This document shows positions 45,394-54,288 of a DNA stretch of 64,000 bases, in pieces. The stretch spans positions 1 to 64,000 of the forward strand of contig JAFUZO010000047.1 of the NCBI GenBank assembly GCA_017476575.1. Reading direction: 5' to 3'. The translations under genes and the position numbers were made by a program. Origin of the DNA: Bacteroidales bacterium (GTDB lineage: Bacteria > Bacteroidota > Bacteroidia > Bacteroidales > UBA932). The notes under the pieces were generated by a model. The model was not told the origin of the DNA. It did not search any database and saw only the letters and a list, made by a program, of their open reading frames with translations. Position 1 is the stretch's first letter; every line of letters begins with the position of its first letter.

Positions 45394-45990
45394 ATGAGGA
45401 TTACCAAAGCAACATTTGCAGGCAGCAGCACCACGGTGCAGCAGAAACCTGTCCGGAAGCTCGCGGAGTTCGCCTTCATTGGACGCTCCAATGTGGGGAA
45501 GTCCTCACTCATCAACATGCTTACCGGCAACGGCAAGTTGGCCAAGACCTCGCAGACACCAGGCAAGACGCAGCTGGTCAACCACTTCCTGGTCAATGAC
45601 GCTTGGTATCTGGTGGACCTTCCGGGTTACGGCTACGCCAAGCTGCCGGACTGTAAGCGGGCTGCACTGCGCCACATGATCTGGGATTACATCAACCATT
45701 CGGAGGAGATGGTGATGCTTTTCGTGCTGCTGGACTCCCGCCACGACATGCAGCAGGTCGACCTGGCCTTCATCTCGGAGCTGGGGGAGAAGGGGGTCCC
45801 GATCGGCCTTGTTTTCACCAAGGCTGACAAGCAGGGGCCGACTGCCCTGGCCGCCCAGGTCGAAAAGAACAAGGCCCGGCTCCTGGAGGAATGGGAGGAA
45901 CTGCCCCCGGTCTTCGTCACCTCTTCGCGGACCGGATTGGGGAAGGAAGATATTGTCAACTATATAGGAACCGTACTCGAAACATTATGA
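45394..45990 (+). CDS. engB: Ribosome biogenesis GTPase EngB (YihA/YsxC)
   Basis: GTPase needed for 50S subunit assembly. The 198-residue protein has FIGRSNVGKSSLINMLTG (G1) near residues 29-46, the switch region TPGKTQLVNHF near 59-69, DLPGYGYAKLP (G3) near 77-87, and VFTKADKQGP (G4) near 145-154. The stop overlaps the prs start (ATGA). Confidence 0.94.
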   Translation: MRITKATFAGSSTTVQQKPVRKLAEFAFIGRSNVGKSSLINMLTGNGKLAKTSQTPGKTQLVNHFLVNDAWYLVDLPGYGYAKLPDCKRAALRHMIWDYINHSEEMVMLFVLLDSRHDMQQVDLAFISELGEKGVPIGLVFTKADKQGPTALAAQVEKNKARLLEEWEELPPVFVTSSRTGLGKEDIVNYIGTVLETL

Positions 45991-46988
45991 TCAATGATGT
46001 CCACAAGCACCGCATGGTGCTCTTTTCTTGTGAGGCGACCCGTTATTTCGCCGAAAAAGTGGTCGTTGCCATGAACAAGATGAAACGCCCGGACGAGCCG
46101 GAGGTCACCCTCGGCTCCCTGGAAATCTCCCATTTCAGCGATGGTGAGTTCCAGCCGTCGTTCTCCGAGAGCGTCCGCGGCGTAACCTGTTTCATCCTTC
46201 AGTCCACCTTTCCGCCGACGGACAACCTGATGCAGCTTCTCCTTGCCATCGACGCGGCCAAGCGGGCTTCGGCCAACAAGGTCATCGCCGTCATCCCGTA
46301 TTTCGGCTGGGCCCGGCAGGACCGCAAGGACAAACCGCGGGTATCCATCGGCGCCAAACTGGTGGCCAACATGCTCAAGACGGCCGGCACCGACAGCCTC
46401 ATGGTCTGCGACCTGCATGCCGACCAGATCCAGGGATTCTTCGACCTTCCGGTCAACCACCTGTACGCCTCGAACGATTTCCTGGGTATCCTCAAGAAGC
46501 TCCAGCGCCAGAGCAAGGACCGTTTCACCCTCGCCGCGCCCGACATGGGCGGAGCGAAGCGCGTCAATGCCTATGCGAAGTACCTGCACTGTCCGGTCGT
46601 AATCTGCCATAAGACCCGCGCCCGCGCCAATGTGGTCGAGCGTATCCAGCCGATCGGCGAGGTCGAGGGACGTGACATCGTGATCATCGACGACATCATC
46701 GACACGGCCGGCACCTTGACCGCTGCGGCCAACGAGCTGGTGAAGCGGGGAGCCAACAGCGTCCGCGCCTTTGCGACCCATGCTGTGCTGTCCGGCCCTG
46801 CGTATGAGCGGATCGACGCTTCAGCGTTGACGGAGGTCTATGTGACCGATACGATTCCGCTCTCCGACGATCCGGAGAAAGTCAAGCTCCAGGGTAAGTT
46901 CCGGGTGGTCTCCCTGGCGGAGACCTTTGCCCGGATGATATTGAAAGTGTACAATTACGAACCGATTTCCGACGAGTTCCCGTTATGA
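45987..46988 (+). CDS. prs: Ribose-phosphate pyrophosphokinase
   Basis: Makes PRPP from ribose 5-phosphate and ATP. The 333-residue protein has ISHFSDGEFQPSFSESVRG near residues 48-66, FGWARQDRKDKPR near 109-121 (usually YARQDRK), the catalytic-loop region, and the PRPP-binding motif DIVIIDDIIDTAGTLTAAAN near 230-249. PRPP is also the substrate of the divergent upp gene. Coupled to engB and the next gene by 4-bp overlaps. Confidence 0.93.
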   Translation: MINDVHKHRMVLFSCEATRYFAEKVVVAMNKMKRPDEPEVTLGSLEISHFSDGEFQPSFSESVRGVTCFILQSTFPPTDNLMQLLLAIDAAKRASANKVIAVIPYFGWARQDRKDKPRVSIGAKLVANMLKTAGTDSLMVCDLHADQIQGFFDLPVNHLYASNDFLGILKKLQRQSKDRFTLAAPDMGGAKRVNAYAKYLHCPVVICHKTRARANVVERIQPIGEVEGRDIVIIDDIIDTAGTLTAAANELVKRGANSVRAFATHAVLSGPAYERIDASALTEVYVTDTIPLSDDPEKVKLQGKFRVVSLAETFARMILKVYNYEPISDEFPL

Positions 46989-47242
46989 AAGTCTTCCTCG
47001 CTGCCCTCGTTTTCGTGGGACTTGCCGTCCTGTTGCTCGGGGTCAATATCTTCCTGTTCAAGCGTCCCTTCCCGGACGGGGAGATATCGACCAATCCTGA
47101 GATGCGGCGGCGAGGCATCAAGTGTGCGAAACAGGAAGAGATGGAACTGCTGCGGAAGCAGACCGGACAGGCTGCCTGTGACGGGCAGTTCAGCGATGCT
47201 TGCTCCGGCTGCGCTTTGTTCGGGTTAGAGAAAAAGGAATAA
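46985..47242 (+). CDS. Small membrane-anchored Cys-rich protein, unknown
   Basis: An 85-residue protein with one N-terminal hydrophobic segment ([20 protein letters not shown]) and a soluble tail with four cysteines at residues 47, 65, 73 and 76 (IKCAKQEE, then [18 protein letters not shown]). The CxxC near the end and the spacing suggest metal or iron-sulfur binding, but this is inference. The start overlaps prs and der follows 2 bp after the stop, so it is a regular operon member. No family recognised. Confidence 0.65.
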   Translation: MKVFLAALVFVGLAVLLLGVNIFLFKRPFPDGEISTNPEMRRRGIKCAKQEEMELLRKQTGQAACDGQFSDACSGCALFGLEKKE

Positions 47243-47244
47243 TT

Positions 47245-48552
47245 ATGGCTCTTGTAGCGATTGTGGGACGCCCGAACGTGGGAAAGTCCACTCTTTTCAA
47301 CAGGCTGGTCGGTATGCGGCAGGCCATCGTCGACGAGACGGCGGGTGTCACCCGGGACCGGCATTACGGCAAGTGCGAATGGTGCGGCACTGAATTCTCG
47401 GTGGTCGACACCGGCGGCTACACCTCCAATTCCGACGATGTCTTCGAGGAGGCGATCCGCCGCCAGGTGGTCATCGCCATCGAGGAGGCTGACGTCGTGC
47501 TTTTCATGTGCGAGGCCGCCACGGGCATCACCGACTATGATGCCGAGATTGCAGACCTGCTGCGCCGGTCGAAGAAGCCGGTCGTCCTTTGTGTCAACAA
47601 AGTGGACTCCGGCGAGAAGTTGTATGACGCCTATGATTTCTATGCCTTGGGCCTCGGCGAGGTGTGGACCATCTCGGCTGCCAACGGATCCGGGACCGGC
47701 GACCTGCTGGATGCGGTCGTGAAGGTGCTGCCTGACGAGGCGGAGGCGGAGGACGACCATGCCGGCCTGCCGCACATCGCCATCGTCGGGCGCCCGAACG
47801 TGGGCAAGTCGTCGATGACGAATGCCTTGCTGGGCGAGGAGCGCAATATCGTCACTCCCGTCGCCGGCACCACGCGCGATTCCATCTCCACCTATTACAA
47901 CAAGTTCGGCCACGAATTCATGCTGGTCGACACCGCCGGGATGCGCCGCCGGAGCAAGGTCCACGAGGACCTGGAGTTCTATTCGGTCCTGCGGGCGATG
48001 CGCACGATCGAGCATTCCGATGTGTGCATCCTCATGATCGACGCCACCCTCGGCATGGAGGCGCAGGACATGAACATCTTCAACATCATCCAGAAGAACC
48101 GTAAGGGGTGTGTCCTCGTCGTGAACAAGTGGGACCTCTTCGAGAAGGAGTCCAACACGATGCGGGACTACAGGGAGTCCTTGAAGGCGCGCCTGGCCCC
48201 GTCCAACGATATCCCTGTCATCTTCACATCGGTACTGGACAAGCAGCGGATCCTCGATGTACTGGATGCCGCCGCCCATGTGGCGGAGAACATGAAGCGC
48301 CGGATTCCCACGTCGGCCCTCAACGACGCCATGCTGCCCGAGATCGAGAACTACCCGCCGCCGGCCTGGAAGGGGAAGTATGTGAAGATCAAATACGTCA
48401 CCCAGCTTCCGACCCGCACGCCGCAGTTCGCTTTCTTCTGCAATCTGCCCCAGTGGGTCAAGGATCCCTACAAACGTTTCCTGGAAAACAAGATCCGCCA
48501 GCACTTCGACTTCACCGGCTGTCCCATTCAGGTCTATACCCGCGCGAAGTGA
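47245..48552 (+). CDS. der: Ribosome biogenesis GTPase Der (EngA)
   Basis: Double-GTPase needed for 50S subunit assembly. The 435-residue protein has the first GTPase domain ([16 protein letters not shown] at residues 5-20; [11 protein letters not shown]) and the second ([18 protein letters not shown] near 178-195; [14 protein letters not shown]). A C-terminal KH-like domain follows ([20 protein letters not shown]). The ATG at 47245 follows the Cys-rich gene directly. A terminator lies 30 bp after the stop. Confidence 0.96.
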   Translation: MALVAIVGRPNVGKSTLFNRLVGMRQAIVDETAGVTRDRHYGKCEWCGTEFSVVDTGGYTSNSDDVFEEAIRRQVVIAIEEADVVLFMCEAATGITDYDAEIADLLRRSKKPVVLCVNKVDSGEKLYDAYDFYALGLGEVWTISAANGSGTGDLLDAVVKVLPDEAEAEDDHAGLPHIAIVGRPNVGKSSMTNALLGEERNIVTPVAGTTRDSISTYYNKFGHEFMLVDTAGMRRRSKVHEDLEFYSVLRAMRTIEHSDVCILMIDATLGMEAQDMNIFNIIQKNRKGCVLVVNKWDLFEKESNTMRDYRESLKARLAPSNDIPVIFTSVLDKQRILDVLDAAAHVAENMKRRIPTSALNDAMLPEIENYPPPAWKGKYVKIKYVTQLPTRTPQFAFFCNLPQWVKDPYKRFLENKIRQHFDFTGCPIQVYTRAK

Positions 48553-48581
48553 CTTGGGAATCACTTTTACACACTACATTC

Positions 48582-48613
48582 ATCCGTGGAAGGTTGCATT
48601 CCACGGATTTTTT
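48582..48613 (+). terminator. Rho-independent terminator after der
   Basis: Perfect 10-bp stem ATCCGTGGAA (48582-48591) and TTCCACGGAT (48599-48608), 7-nt loop, then a run of T's to 48613. Its loop contains the TTG that serves as the likely -33 element of xseA. Confidence 0.92.
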
Positions 48614-48623
48614 GTTATATTTG
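48594..48623 (+). promoter_or_regulatory. Promoter of xseA
   Basis: TATATTTG at 48616-48623 with TTG at 48594-48596 and a 19-nt spacer; the box ends 24 nt before the xseA ATG. The promoter overlaps the der terminator. Confidence 0.65.
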
Positions 48624-48646
48624 TAAGGTGGAGTCCAGACTGGCTT

Positions 48647-50116
48647 ATGGCACGGGATTACATGGAGTTGATGGAGCTGATGGCTCGGCTGAAGGAGGGT
48701 ATCGCGGATGCCTTCCCGGGGAAGACGTGGGTGAAGGCGGAGATTTCGTCATGGAGCCCGCGCACCAACGGGCACTGCTACCTGAGCCTTTCCCAGACCC
48801 GTGGCGGGAAGGTGGTCGCCGAATCGCGGGCGATGATCTGGAAGTGGAATTATCCGCAGCTCAAGGAGTTTTTCGAGAGGGCGGCCGGGCAGCCCCTCCA
48901 GGCCGGTATCACGGTGCTGGTGCGGGTGCAGGTCAACTTCAGCGAACTGTACGGGGTGAGCCTGTTCATCGACGACATCGATCCGGCCTTCACCCTCGGC
49001 GAGGCGGCACTGGAGCGGAAACGGGCCATCGAGAAGCTGACGGCCCGGGGATATATGGACATGCAGAAGGAGCTCTCCCTGCCCCGGCTGCCCTACCGGC
49101 TCGCGGTCATCACCTCGAAGATGGCGGCGGGCTACGGCGACTTCCGGCGCCACCTGCTGGAGAACGAGGCCGGCTATGCCTTCCAGGTGGACCTCTACGA
49201 GGCCCTGATGCAGGGCGAATCCGCCCCGGCCTCCATCATGGCGGCCATCCTGGAGATCGGGGAGAAGCCCTATGATGCCCTGCTGATCCTGCGGGGCGGG
49301 GGTTCAGAACTCGATCTGGCCTGTTTCGACGACTTCGACCTCGCTGTCACCATTGCCACCTGTCCTGTTCCGGTTTTCACCGCTATCGGCCATGACCGCG
49401 ACTATCATATCGCTGACATGGTGGCCAACCGGTCTGTCAAGACGCCGACGGCCTTGGCGGACCTTTTCCTGGACTGCTATGCAGCGGAGGATGCCCTCAT
49501 CGATGCGGCGGAGAACCGCATCGCCCGGGATGTCCGTCGGCGACTTTCGGACGAGGGAATGCGGCTGAAGGTGCTCGATGCCAGGACGGCGCAGGGAGTC
49601 GGTGACCGGCTGAACGTCATGGGTGGACGGCTGGATGCCGCCCACAACCGGATCCGTCTGGCATTGGCCCGGAAAGAGAATGATTTGGTGCAGTCCCTGC
49701 AGCAGCGGTCCGCACGTATTTCGATGGGTCTGATGGGGATGGTGAACCGGAAGACCCTGGCCCTGGAAGAGGCAAGGACCCGGGTGAGCCGGGGACTGAC
49801 CCGCAAGCAGCACGAGGTGGCGAAGGCTGTCGATGTTGCGGCTTCCCGGCTGAAATATGCTGCGGGGGCCCGGCTGGGAATGGCGGTTTCCGCCGTAGCG
49901 CTCAAAGAGGCCCTCGTCAAGGCCTCCGACCCGCGCAAGATCCTCGCCCTGGGCTACGTCCTTGTGACGGGGCAGGACAACAAGGTCCTCAAGACGGTGG
50001 ACCGTGTCGCGGTCGGCGACTGTATCGGCGTCCGTTTCGCCGACGGCTCCCTCCGCGCCACGGTGGGTGAGGTGTACACGGAGCACGTAGACAATGACAA
50101 AGTGAATATTGCTTGA
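48647..50116 (+). CDS. xseA: Exodeoxyribonuclease VII large subunit
   Basis: Catalytic subunit of the single-strand-specific nuclease ExoVII. The 489-residue protein has an N-terminal OB fold (WVKAEISSWSPRTNGHCYLS near residues 25-44), then the catalytic domain with RLAVITSKMAAGYGDF, LLILRGGGSELDLACFDD near 209-226, and FTAIGHDRDYHIADMVANRS near 244-263, and a long coiled-coil region to the end. The ATG at 48647 fits the promoter; the longer upstream frame begins inside the terminator region. Confidence 0.94.
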   Translation: MARDYMELMELMARLKEGIADAFPGKTWVKAEISSWSPRTNGHCYLSLSQTRGGKVVAESRAMIWKWNYPQLKEFFERAAGQPLQAGITVLVRVQVNFSELYGVSLFIDDIDPAFTLGEAALERKRAIEKLTARGYMDMQKELSLPRLPYRLAVITSKMAAGYGDFRRHLLENEAGYAFQVDLYEALMQGESAPASIMAAILEIGEKPYDALLILRGGGSELDLACFDDFDLAVTIATCPVPVFTAIGHDRDYHIADMVANRSVKTPTALADLFLDCYAAEDALIDAAENRIARDVRRRLSDEGMRLKVLDARTAQGVGDRLNVMGGRLDAAHNRIRLALARKENDLVQSLQQRSARISMGLMGMVNRKTLALEEARTRVSRGLTRKQHEVAKAVDVAASRLKYAAGARLGMAVSAVALKEALVKASDPRKILALGYVLVTGQDNKVLKTVDRVAVGDCIGVRFADGSLRATVGEVYTEHVDNDKVNIA

Positions 50117-50149
50117 TAAGAGTGTCCCTGGAACAAAAAGAAAGAGGTT

Positions 50150-50338
50150 ATGGAAGAGAAGTTTGACTACACGAAGGCGATGGCCGAACTCGATGCGATT
50201 GTGAAGAAGGTCGAGGATCCGGCGACGAAACTGGATGATATCGATGCGCTGGTCAGCCGCAGCAAGGAACTTATCAAGGCCTGCCGCGAGTACCTCCGCA
50301 CCGTAAAAGAAAAAGTCGACAGTCTCGATAAGGAGTGA
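50150..50338 (+). CDS. xseB: Exodeoxyribonuclease VII small subunit
   Basis: The 62-residue helical partner of XseA. It begins MEEKFDYTKAMAELDAIVKK, continues with an LDDIDALVSRSKELI helix, and ends KVDSLDKE; this fits the two-helix XseB fold. It follows xseA by 33 bp and is followed 1 bp later by the branching enzyme gene. Confidence 0.92.
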   Translation: MEEKFDYTKAMAELDAIVKKVEDPATKLDDIDALVSRSKELIKACREYLRTVKEKVDSLDKE

Positions 50339-50339
50339 T

Positions 50340-52337
50340 ATGGAAAAGATCTATGAGACAGACCCGTATCTGATGCCGTACCAAAGCGCCATCGAGGCAC
50401 GGCACCGGCGTATCCTCGACGCCCGTCGCAAGATGGCCGGCGACCGTCCCCTCAGGGAGGCGGTCAACAACCATCTGTACTACGGCCTGCACCGCTGCGC
50501 CGACGGTTCTTGGGTGTTCCGGGAGTGGGCGCCGAATGCAACCAGGATCTATCTGGTCGGTGACTGCAACAATTGGAAGCGCACGGAAGCCTATGCCCTC
50601 CATCCCGTCGGCCAGGGCAATTGGGAACTGACCCTTCCCGCTTTCTTCCTGAGCCACGGCGACCTCTACAAACTGTATATCGAATGGCCCGGCGGAGGCG
50701 GGGAGCGGCTGCCCGCCTACGTGACCCGTGCCGTCCAGGATCCGCAGACGAAGGTTTTCGCCGCCCAGGTCTGGGACCCGGCCGAGCCTTACGTTTGGAA
50801 GCACTCCCGTGCCGGGAAGCGTCCCCATCCGATGATCTACGAATGCCATATCGGCATGTCTTCCGAGGAAGAGAAGGTCGCCACCTTCGAGGACTTCCGC
50901 CGCGACGTCCTGCCCAGGGTCAAGCGCCTCGGCTACGATACCCTTCAGGTCATGGCCCTTCAGGAGCATCCCTATTACGGCTCCTTCGGCTACCAGGTGT
51001 CCAACTTCTTCGCCTTGAGTTCCCGTTTCGGCACTCCGGAAGAGTTCAAGCGCCTGGTCGATGATGCCCACGGCAAGGGCATCGCCGTGGTGATGGACAT
51101 AGTCCACTCCCACAGCGTGGCCAACGAGGCGGAAGGTCTGTCGCGGTTCGACGGCCGCGAAGACCTCTATTTCTACGCCGGCCCCCAGGGGCACCATCCT
51201 GCGTGGGGGTCCCGCTGCTTCGACTACGGCAAGGACGAGACCCGCTATTTCCTCCTGTCCAACGTCAAGTACTGGATGGAAGAGTACCATATCGACGGTT
51301 TCCGCTTTGACGGGGTGACCTCGATGCTCTACTGGGACCACGGTCTCGGCAAGGACTTCGGCGACTACCGCCTGTACTTTGACGAGGGAGTGGACGAGAA
51401 CGCCGTGACCTACCTGGCCCTCGCCAACCAGCTCGTGCATGAGATGGACCCGAACGGCTTCACCATCGCCGAGGATGTCAGCGGGATGGCCGGGCTGGCC
51501 GCCCCCTTCGCGGCCGGCGGTATCGGCTTCGACTTCCGCATGGCCATGGGCGTGGCCGACCACTGGATCAAGTGGATCAAGGAACTTCCCGACGAACAAT
51601 GGTCCGTCGGCGAGATCTGGTGGCAGCTCACCAACAAACGCGCCGACGAGAAGACCATCTCCTATGCCGAATGCCACGACCAGGCGCTGGTCGGTGACAA
51701 GACCCTCATCTTCCGCCTTATGGACAAGGAGATGTACTTCTCGATGAACCTGGATTCGCAGAACCTGGTCGTGGACCGCGGCATCGCCCTGCACAAGATG
51801 ATCCGTCTGGTGACGGCTGCGACGGCGGGTGACGGCTACCTCAATTTCATGGGCAACGAGTTCGGACATCCCGAATGGATCGACTTTCCCCGGGAGGGGA
51901 ACGGCTGGTCCTTCTCCCATGCCCGGCGTCAGTGGTCCCTCTCCGGGCCGGACTACCTCCGGTACAGCTATCTGCGCCGTTTCGACGAAGCGATGGTGCA
52001 TCTCGTCCGGCAGGAACGCATCCTCTTCGCAAAACCTGAGCTCCTCGTCCAGGACGAGCAGAAGAAAATCTTGATTTTCAAGCGCGGAAACTGTATCTTT
52101 GCACTGAATTTCTCGGCCACAGGATCATTCGCAGATTATGGGTTTGCGGCGCCTGCGGGTGAATGGGTGGATGTTCTCGACAGCGACGAGGCCCGTTTCA
52201 ACGGATTCTCGCGGCTGGCAGCCGGTGAGCATCATTCGACCGTGCACGAGAAATCCCCGAACGGCGACCTGCGCTACGACGATACGTTATACCTGTACCT
52301 TCCCTCGCGGAGTGCGGTCGTGCTGAAAAAACTATAA
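50340..52337 (+). CDS. glgB: 1,4-alpha-glucan branching enzyme (GH13)
   Basis: Makes alpha-1,6 branches in glycogen. The 665-residue protein has an N-terminal CBM48-like domain (WVFREWAPNATRIYLVGDCN near residues 58-77). The GH13 barrel has VVMDIVHSHS, the nucleophile Asp in IDGFRFDGVTSM near 319-330, the acid Glu in FTIAEDVSG near 375-383, and ECHDQ near 442-446. A C-terminal beta domain follows. The layout is closer to eukaryotic-type branching enzymes (about 670 residues) than to E. coli GlgB. First gene of the five-gene glycogen cluster. Confidence 0.93.
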   Translation: MEKIYETDPYLMPYQSAIEARHRRILDARRKMAGDRPLREAVNNHLYYGLHRCADGSWVFREWAPNATRIYLVGDCNNWKRTEAYALHPVGQGNWELTLPAFFLSHGDLYKLYIEWPGGGGERLPAYVTRAVQDPQTKVFAAQVWDPAEPYVWKHSRAGKRPHPMIYECHIGMSSEEEKVATFEDFRRDVLPRVKRLGYDTLQVMALQEHPYYGSFGYQVSNFFALSSRFGTPEEFKRLVDDAHGKGIAVVMDIVHSHSVANEAEGLSRFDGREDLYFYAGPQGHHPAWGSRCFDYGKDETRYFLLSNVKYWMEEYHIDGFRFDGVTSMLYWDHGLGKDFGDYRLYFDEGVDENAVTYLALANQLVHEMDPNGFTIAEDVSGMAGLAAPFAAGGIGFDFRMAMGVADHWIKWIKELPDEQWSVGEIWWQLTNKRADEKTISYAECHDQALVGDKTLIFRLMDKEMYFSMNLDSQNLVVDRGIALHKMIRLVTAATAGDGYLNFMGNEFGHPEWIDFPREGNGWSFSHARRQWSLSGPDYLRYSYLRRFDEAMVHLVRQERILFAKPELLVQDEQKKILIFKRGNCIFALNFSATGSFADYGFAAPAGEWVDVLDSDEARFNGFSRLAAGEHHSTVHEKSPNGDLRYDDTLYLYLPSRSAVVLKKL

Positions 52338-52348
52338 AGGGACACACT

Positions 52349-54286
52349 ATGGCTTTTTTGAAATTCAACAAGTCCGAACTGGTCAACCTGTCCTATTCGC
52401 TCAGGCGGGAGATCATCCTGGCCTCGAAGACCGGAGCGTATTGCAACACGTCCATCGTGACCTGCAACACGCGGCGCTACCACGGTCTGCTGGCTTCGCC
52501 CGTCGACCGGTTCGGAGGATTCCGGTACATCCTGCTCTCCTCATTGGACGAAAGCCTGACGCTCAACAGCAAGCGGTTCAATCTCGGTATCCATTGTTAT
52601 GGCGGCATCTACGATCCGCGCGGGCACAAGTACATCGTGGATTTCGATGCCGATCCCGTGCCGCAGATCACCTACAAGGTCGGGGAGATTGTATTCCGCA
52701 AGAGTATCGCCCTGGCACCGGACCACAACCAGGTCCTGATCAAGTATGAACTTGTCAAGGCCCCTGCCAAGGTCACACTCGAACTCAAACCGTTCCTGGC
52801 CTTCCGCCGGGTCCATGACCTGACCCACGAGAATCCGGAGGCCCGCACCGGATATGACGAGATTCCCGGGGGGGTCGCCTTCCGTCTCTACGACGGATTC
52901 CCTGACCTGAACCTCCAGCTCAGCAACCGGGCGGAATTCCGCTATAATCCCTACTGGTACAAGGGCGTCACCTATTCCGACGAGATGCGCCGCGGTTTCG
53001 ATTGCCGGGAGGACCTTTTTGTCCCGGGCGCTTTCACGCTTGAACTGGCACCGGGCGGTTCCGTCGTCTTCTCTGCCGATGCGGATGCGCCGGTGGTTCC
53101 GGCCGGTCTCAAGCGCAAATTCACCGCCATGGTGGACCGGATCGGACCGATCACCTCCTTCCACGACCAGCTGGTCAAGAGTGCGGACCTGTTGATCCGC
53201 AGCGGAAACGCTCACAAGCAGATCGTGGCCGGTTATTCCTGGCTGGAGACGGGCCTTCTGCGCGAGACCCTTGATTCCCTTGCCGGGCTCACCCTCTACG
53301 GCAAGGACAGCCCGAAGGAGTTCGAAGAGATTCTGGACAACCTCATCGCCGACGAGCAGGAACGCCTGTTCCACCGGACGACCCAGGTGGAGGCACCGCT
53401 GTGTATGACAGTGGCCCTCCAGCAATATATCGCCTATGCCGGGCGGAAACGGCATATCTGGCAGAAGTATGGCAATACCTTGAAAGGAATCATCGAAAGC
53501 TATGCCCCCGGCCGCCGGAAGGAGGTGGTTATGCAGCCCGACGGCCTCCTGTGGGCCCAGATGGACGGGGTCGCCCTGTCCTGGATGAATGCCTACATCG
53601 ACGGCCGGGCCGTGACCGAGCGGGCAGGCTACCAGGTCGAGACCAACGCACTGTGGTACAACGCCCTCTGTTTTGCCCTCGACATGGAGGCGGCCTATGG
53701 CGACCCGGACGGGGACTTCGTCCGGACCTGGACACCGGTGCGGGAGCGGGTCGAAGCGAATTTCCAACCTACGTTCTGGAACGCCGGGGCCGGCTACCTG
53801 GCCGACTATGTGGACAATGCCGGCCAGCACACCGAATTGCGCCCGAACCAGATCTGGGCTGTCTCGCTGGACTACAAAGCGGTCTCCGACGAGGTGGTCG
53901 GCGAGGTGATGCGCGTGGTGAACAACGAACTGGTCACCCGTCGCGGCATCCGCTCGCTCTCGCCCCGCGACAACGCCTACAGGGGGGTCTATGAAGGCTC
54001 CCAATACGAGCGGGACCTGGCCTATCACAACGGCTGCGCCTTCCCGTTCCTCCTCGCCCAGTTCTGCTACGCCAGTTTCAATATGATGGGAGCCGGTTTC
54101 GTCAAGCGGGCCGAGTGGCTCACCGAAGGGTTCTACGAGGACCTTTCCAAGCACGGGGTCGGGGCCTTCTCCGAACTGTATGACGGCGACCCGCCCCACG
54201 AGGCGCACGGGGCCGTCTCCTCGGCCCTTTCCACGGCGGCCCTGCTGCATATCGACTGGTTGATCCAACAATACAAGGAGGCATAG
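52349..54286 (+). CDS. Glycogen debranching enzyme (amylo-alpha-1,6-glucosidase, GH133)
   Basis: A 645-residue protein with a bacterial GDE N-terminal domain (LASKTGAYCNTSIVTCNTRR; YHGLLASPVD) and a C-terminal (alpha/alpha)6 barrel. Barrel features are YSWLETGLLRETLDSLAG near residues 292-309, DGLLWAQMDGVALSWMNAYI near 398-417, and NQIWAVSLDY near 500-509. Family members remove alpha-1,6-linked glucose from glycogen. Lies 11 bp after glgB and 2 bp before the GT4 gene, so a role in glycogen trimming is well supported by context. Confidence 0.88.
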   Translation: MAFLKFNKSELVNLSYSLRREIILASKTGAYCNTSIVTCNTRRYHGLLASPVDRFGGFRYILLSSLDESLTLNSKRFNLGIHCYGGIYDPRGHKYIVDFDADPVPQITYKVGEIVFRKSIALAPDHNQVLIKYELVKAPAKVTLELKPFLAFRRVHDLTHENPEARTGYDEIPGGVAFRLYDGFPDLNLQLSNRAEFRYNPYWYKGVTYSDEMRRGFDCREDLFVPGAFTLELAPGGSVVFSADADAPVVPAGLKRKFTAMVDRIGPITSFHDQLVKSADLLIRSGNAHKQIVAGYSWLETGLLRETLDSLAGLTLYGKDSPKEFEEILDNLIADEQERLFHRTTQVEAPLCMTVALQQYIAYAGRKRHIWQKYGNTLKGIIESYAPGRRKEVVMQPDGLLWAQMDGVALSWMNAYIDGRAVTERAGYQVETNALWYNALCFALDMEAAYGDPDGDFVRTWTPVRERVEANFQPTFWNAGAGYLADYVDNAGQHTELRPNQIWAVSLDYKAVSDEVVGEVMRVVNNELVTRRGIRSLSPRDNAYRGVYEGSQYERDLAYHNGCAFPFLLAQFCYASFNMMGAGFVKRAEWLTEGFYEDLSKHGVGAFSELYDGDPPHEAHGAVSSALSTAALLHIDWLIQQYKEA

Positions 54287-54288
54287 TC

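Noticed and set aside
45200-45397. Small plus-strand frame over element copy C, with a similar minus-strand frame over copy A
   Set aside because: Their shared peptide (PVASRPRGPRKSVIFGVAL-like) only reflects the shared core DNA. Frames run out differently at each end and copy B lacks a matching one, so a non-coding element explains the similarity better.
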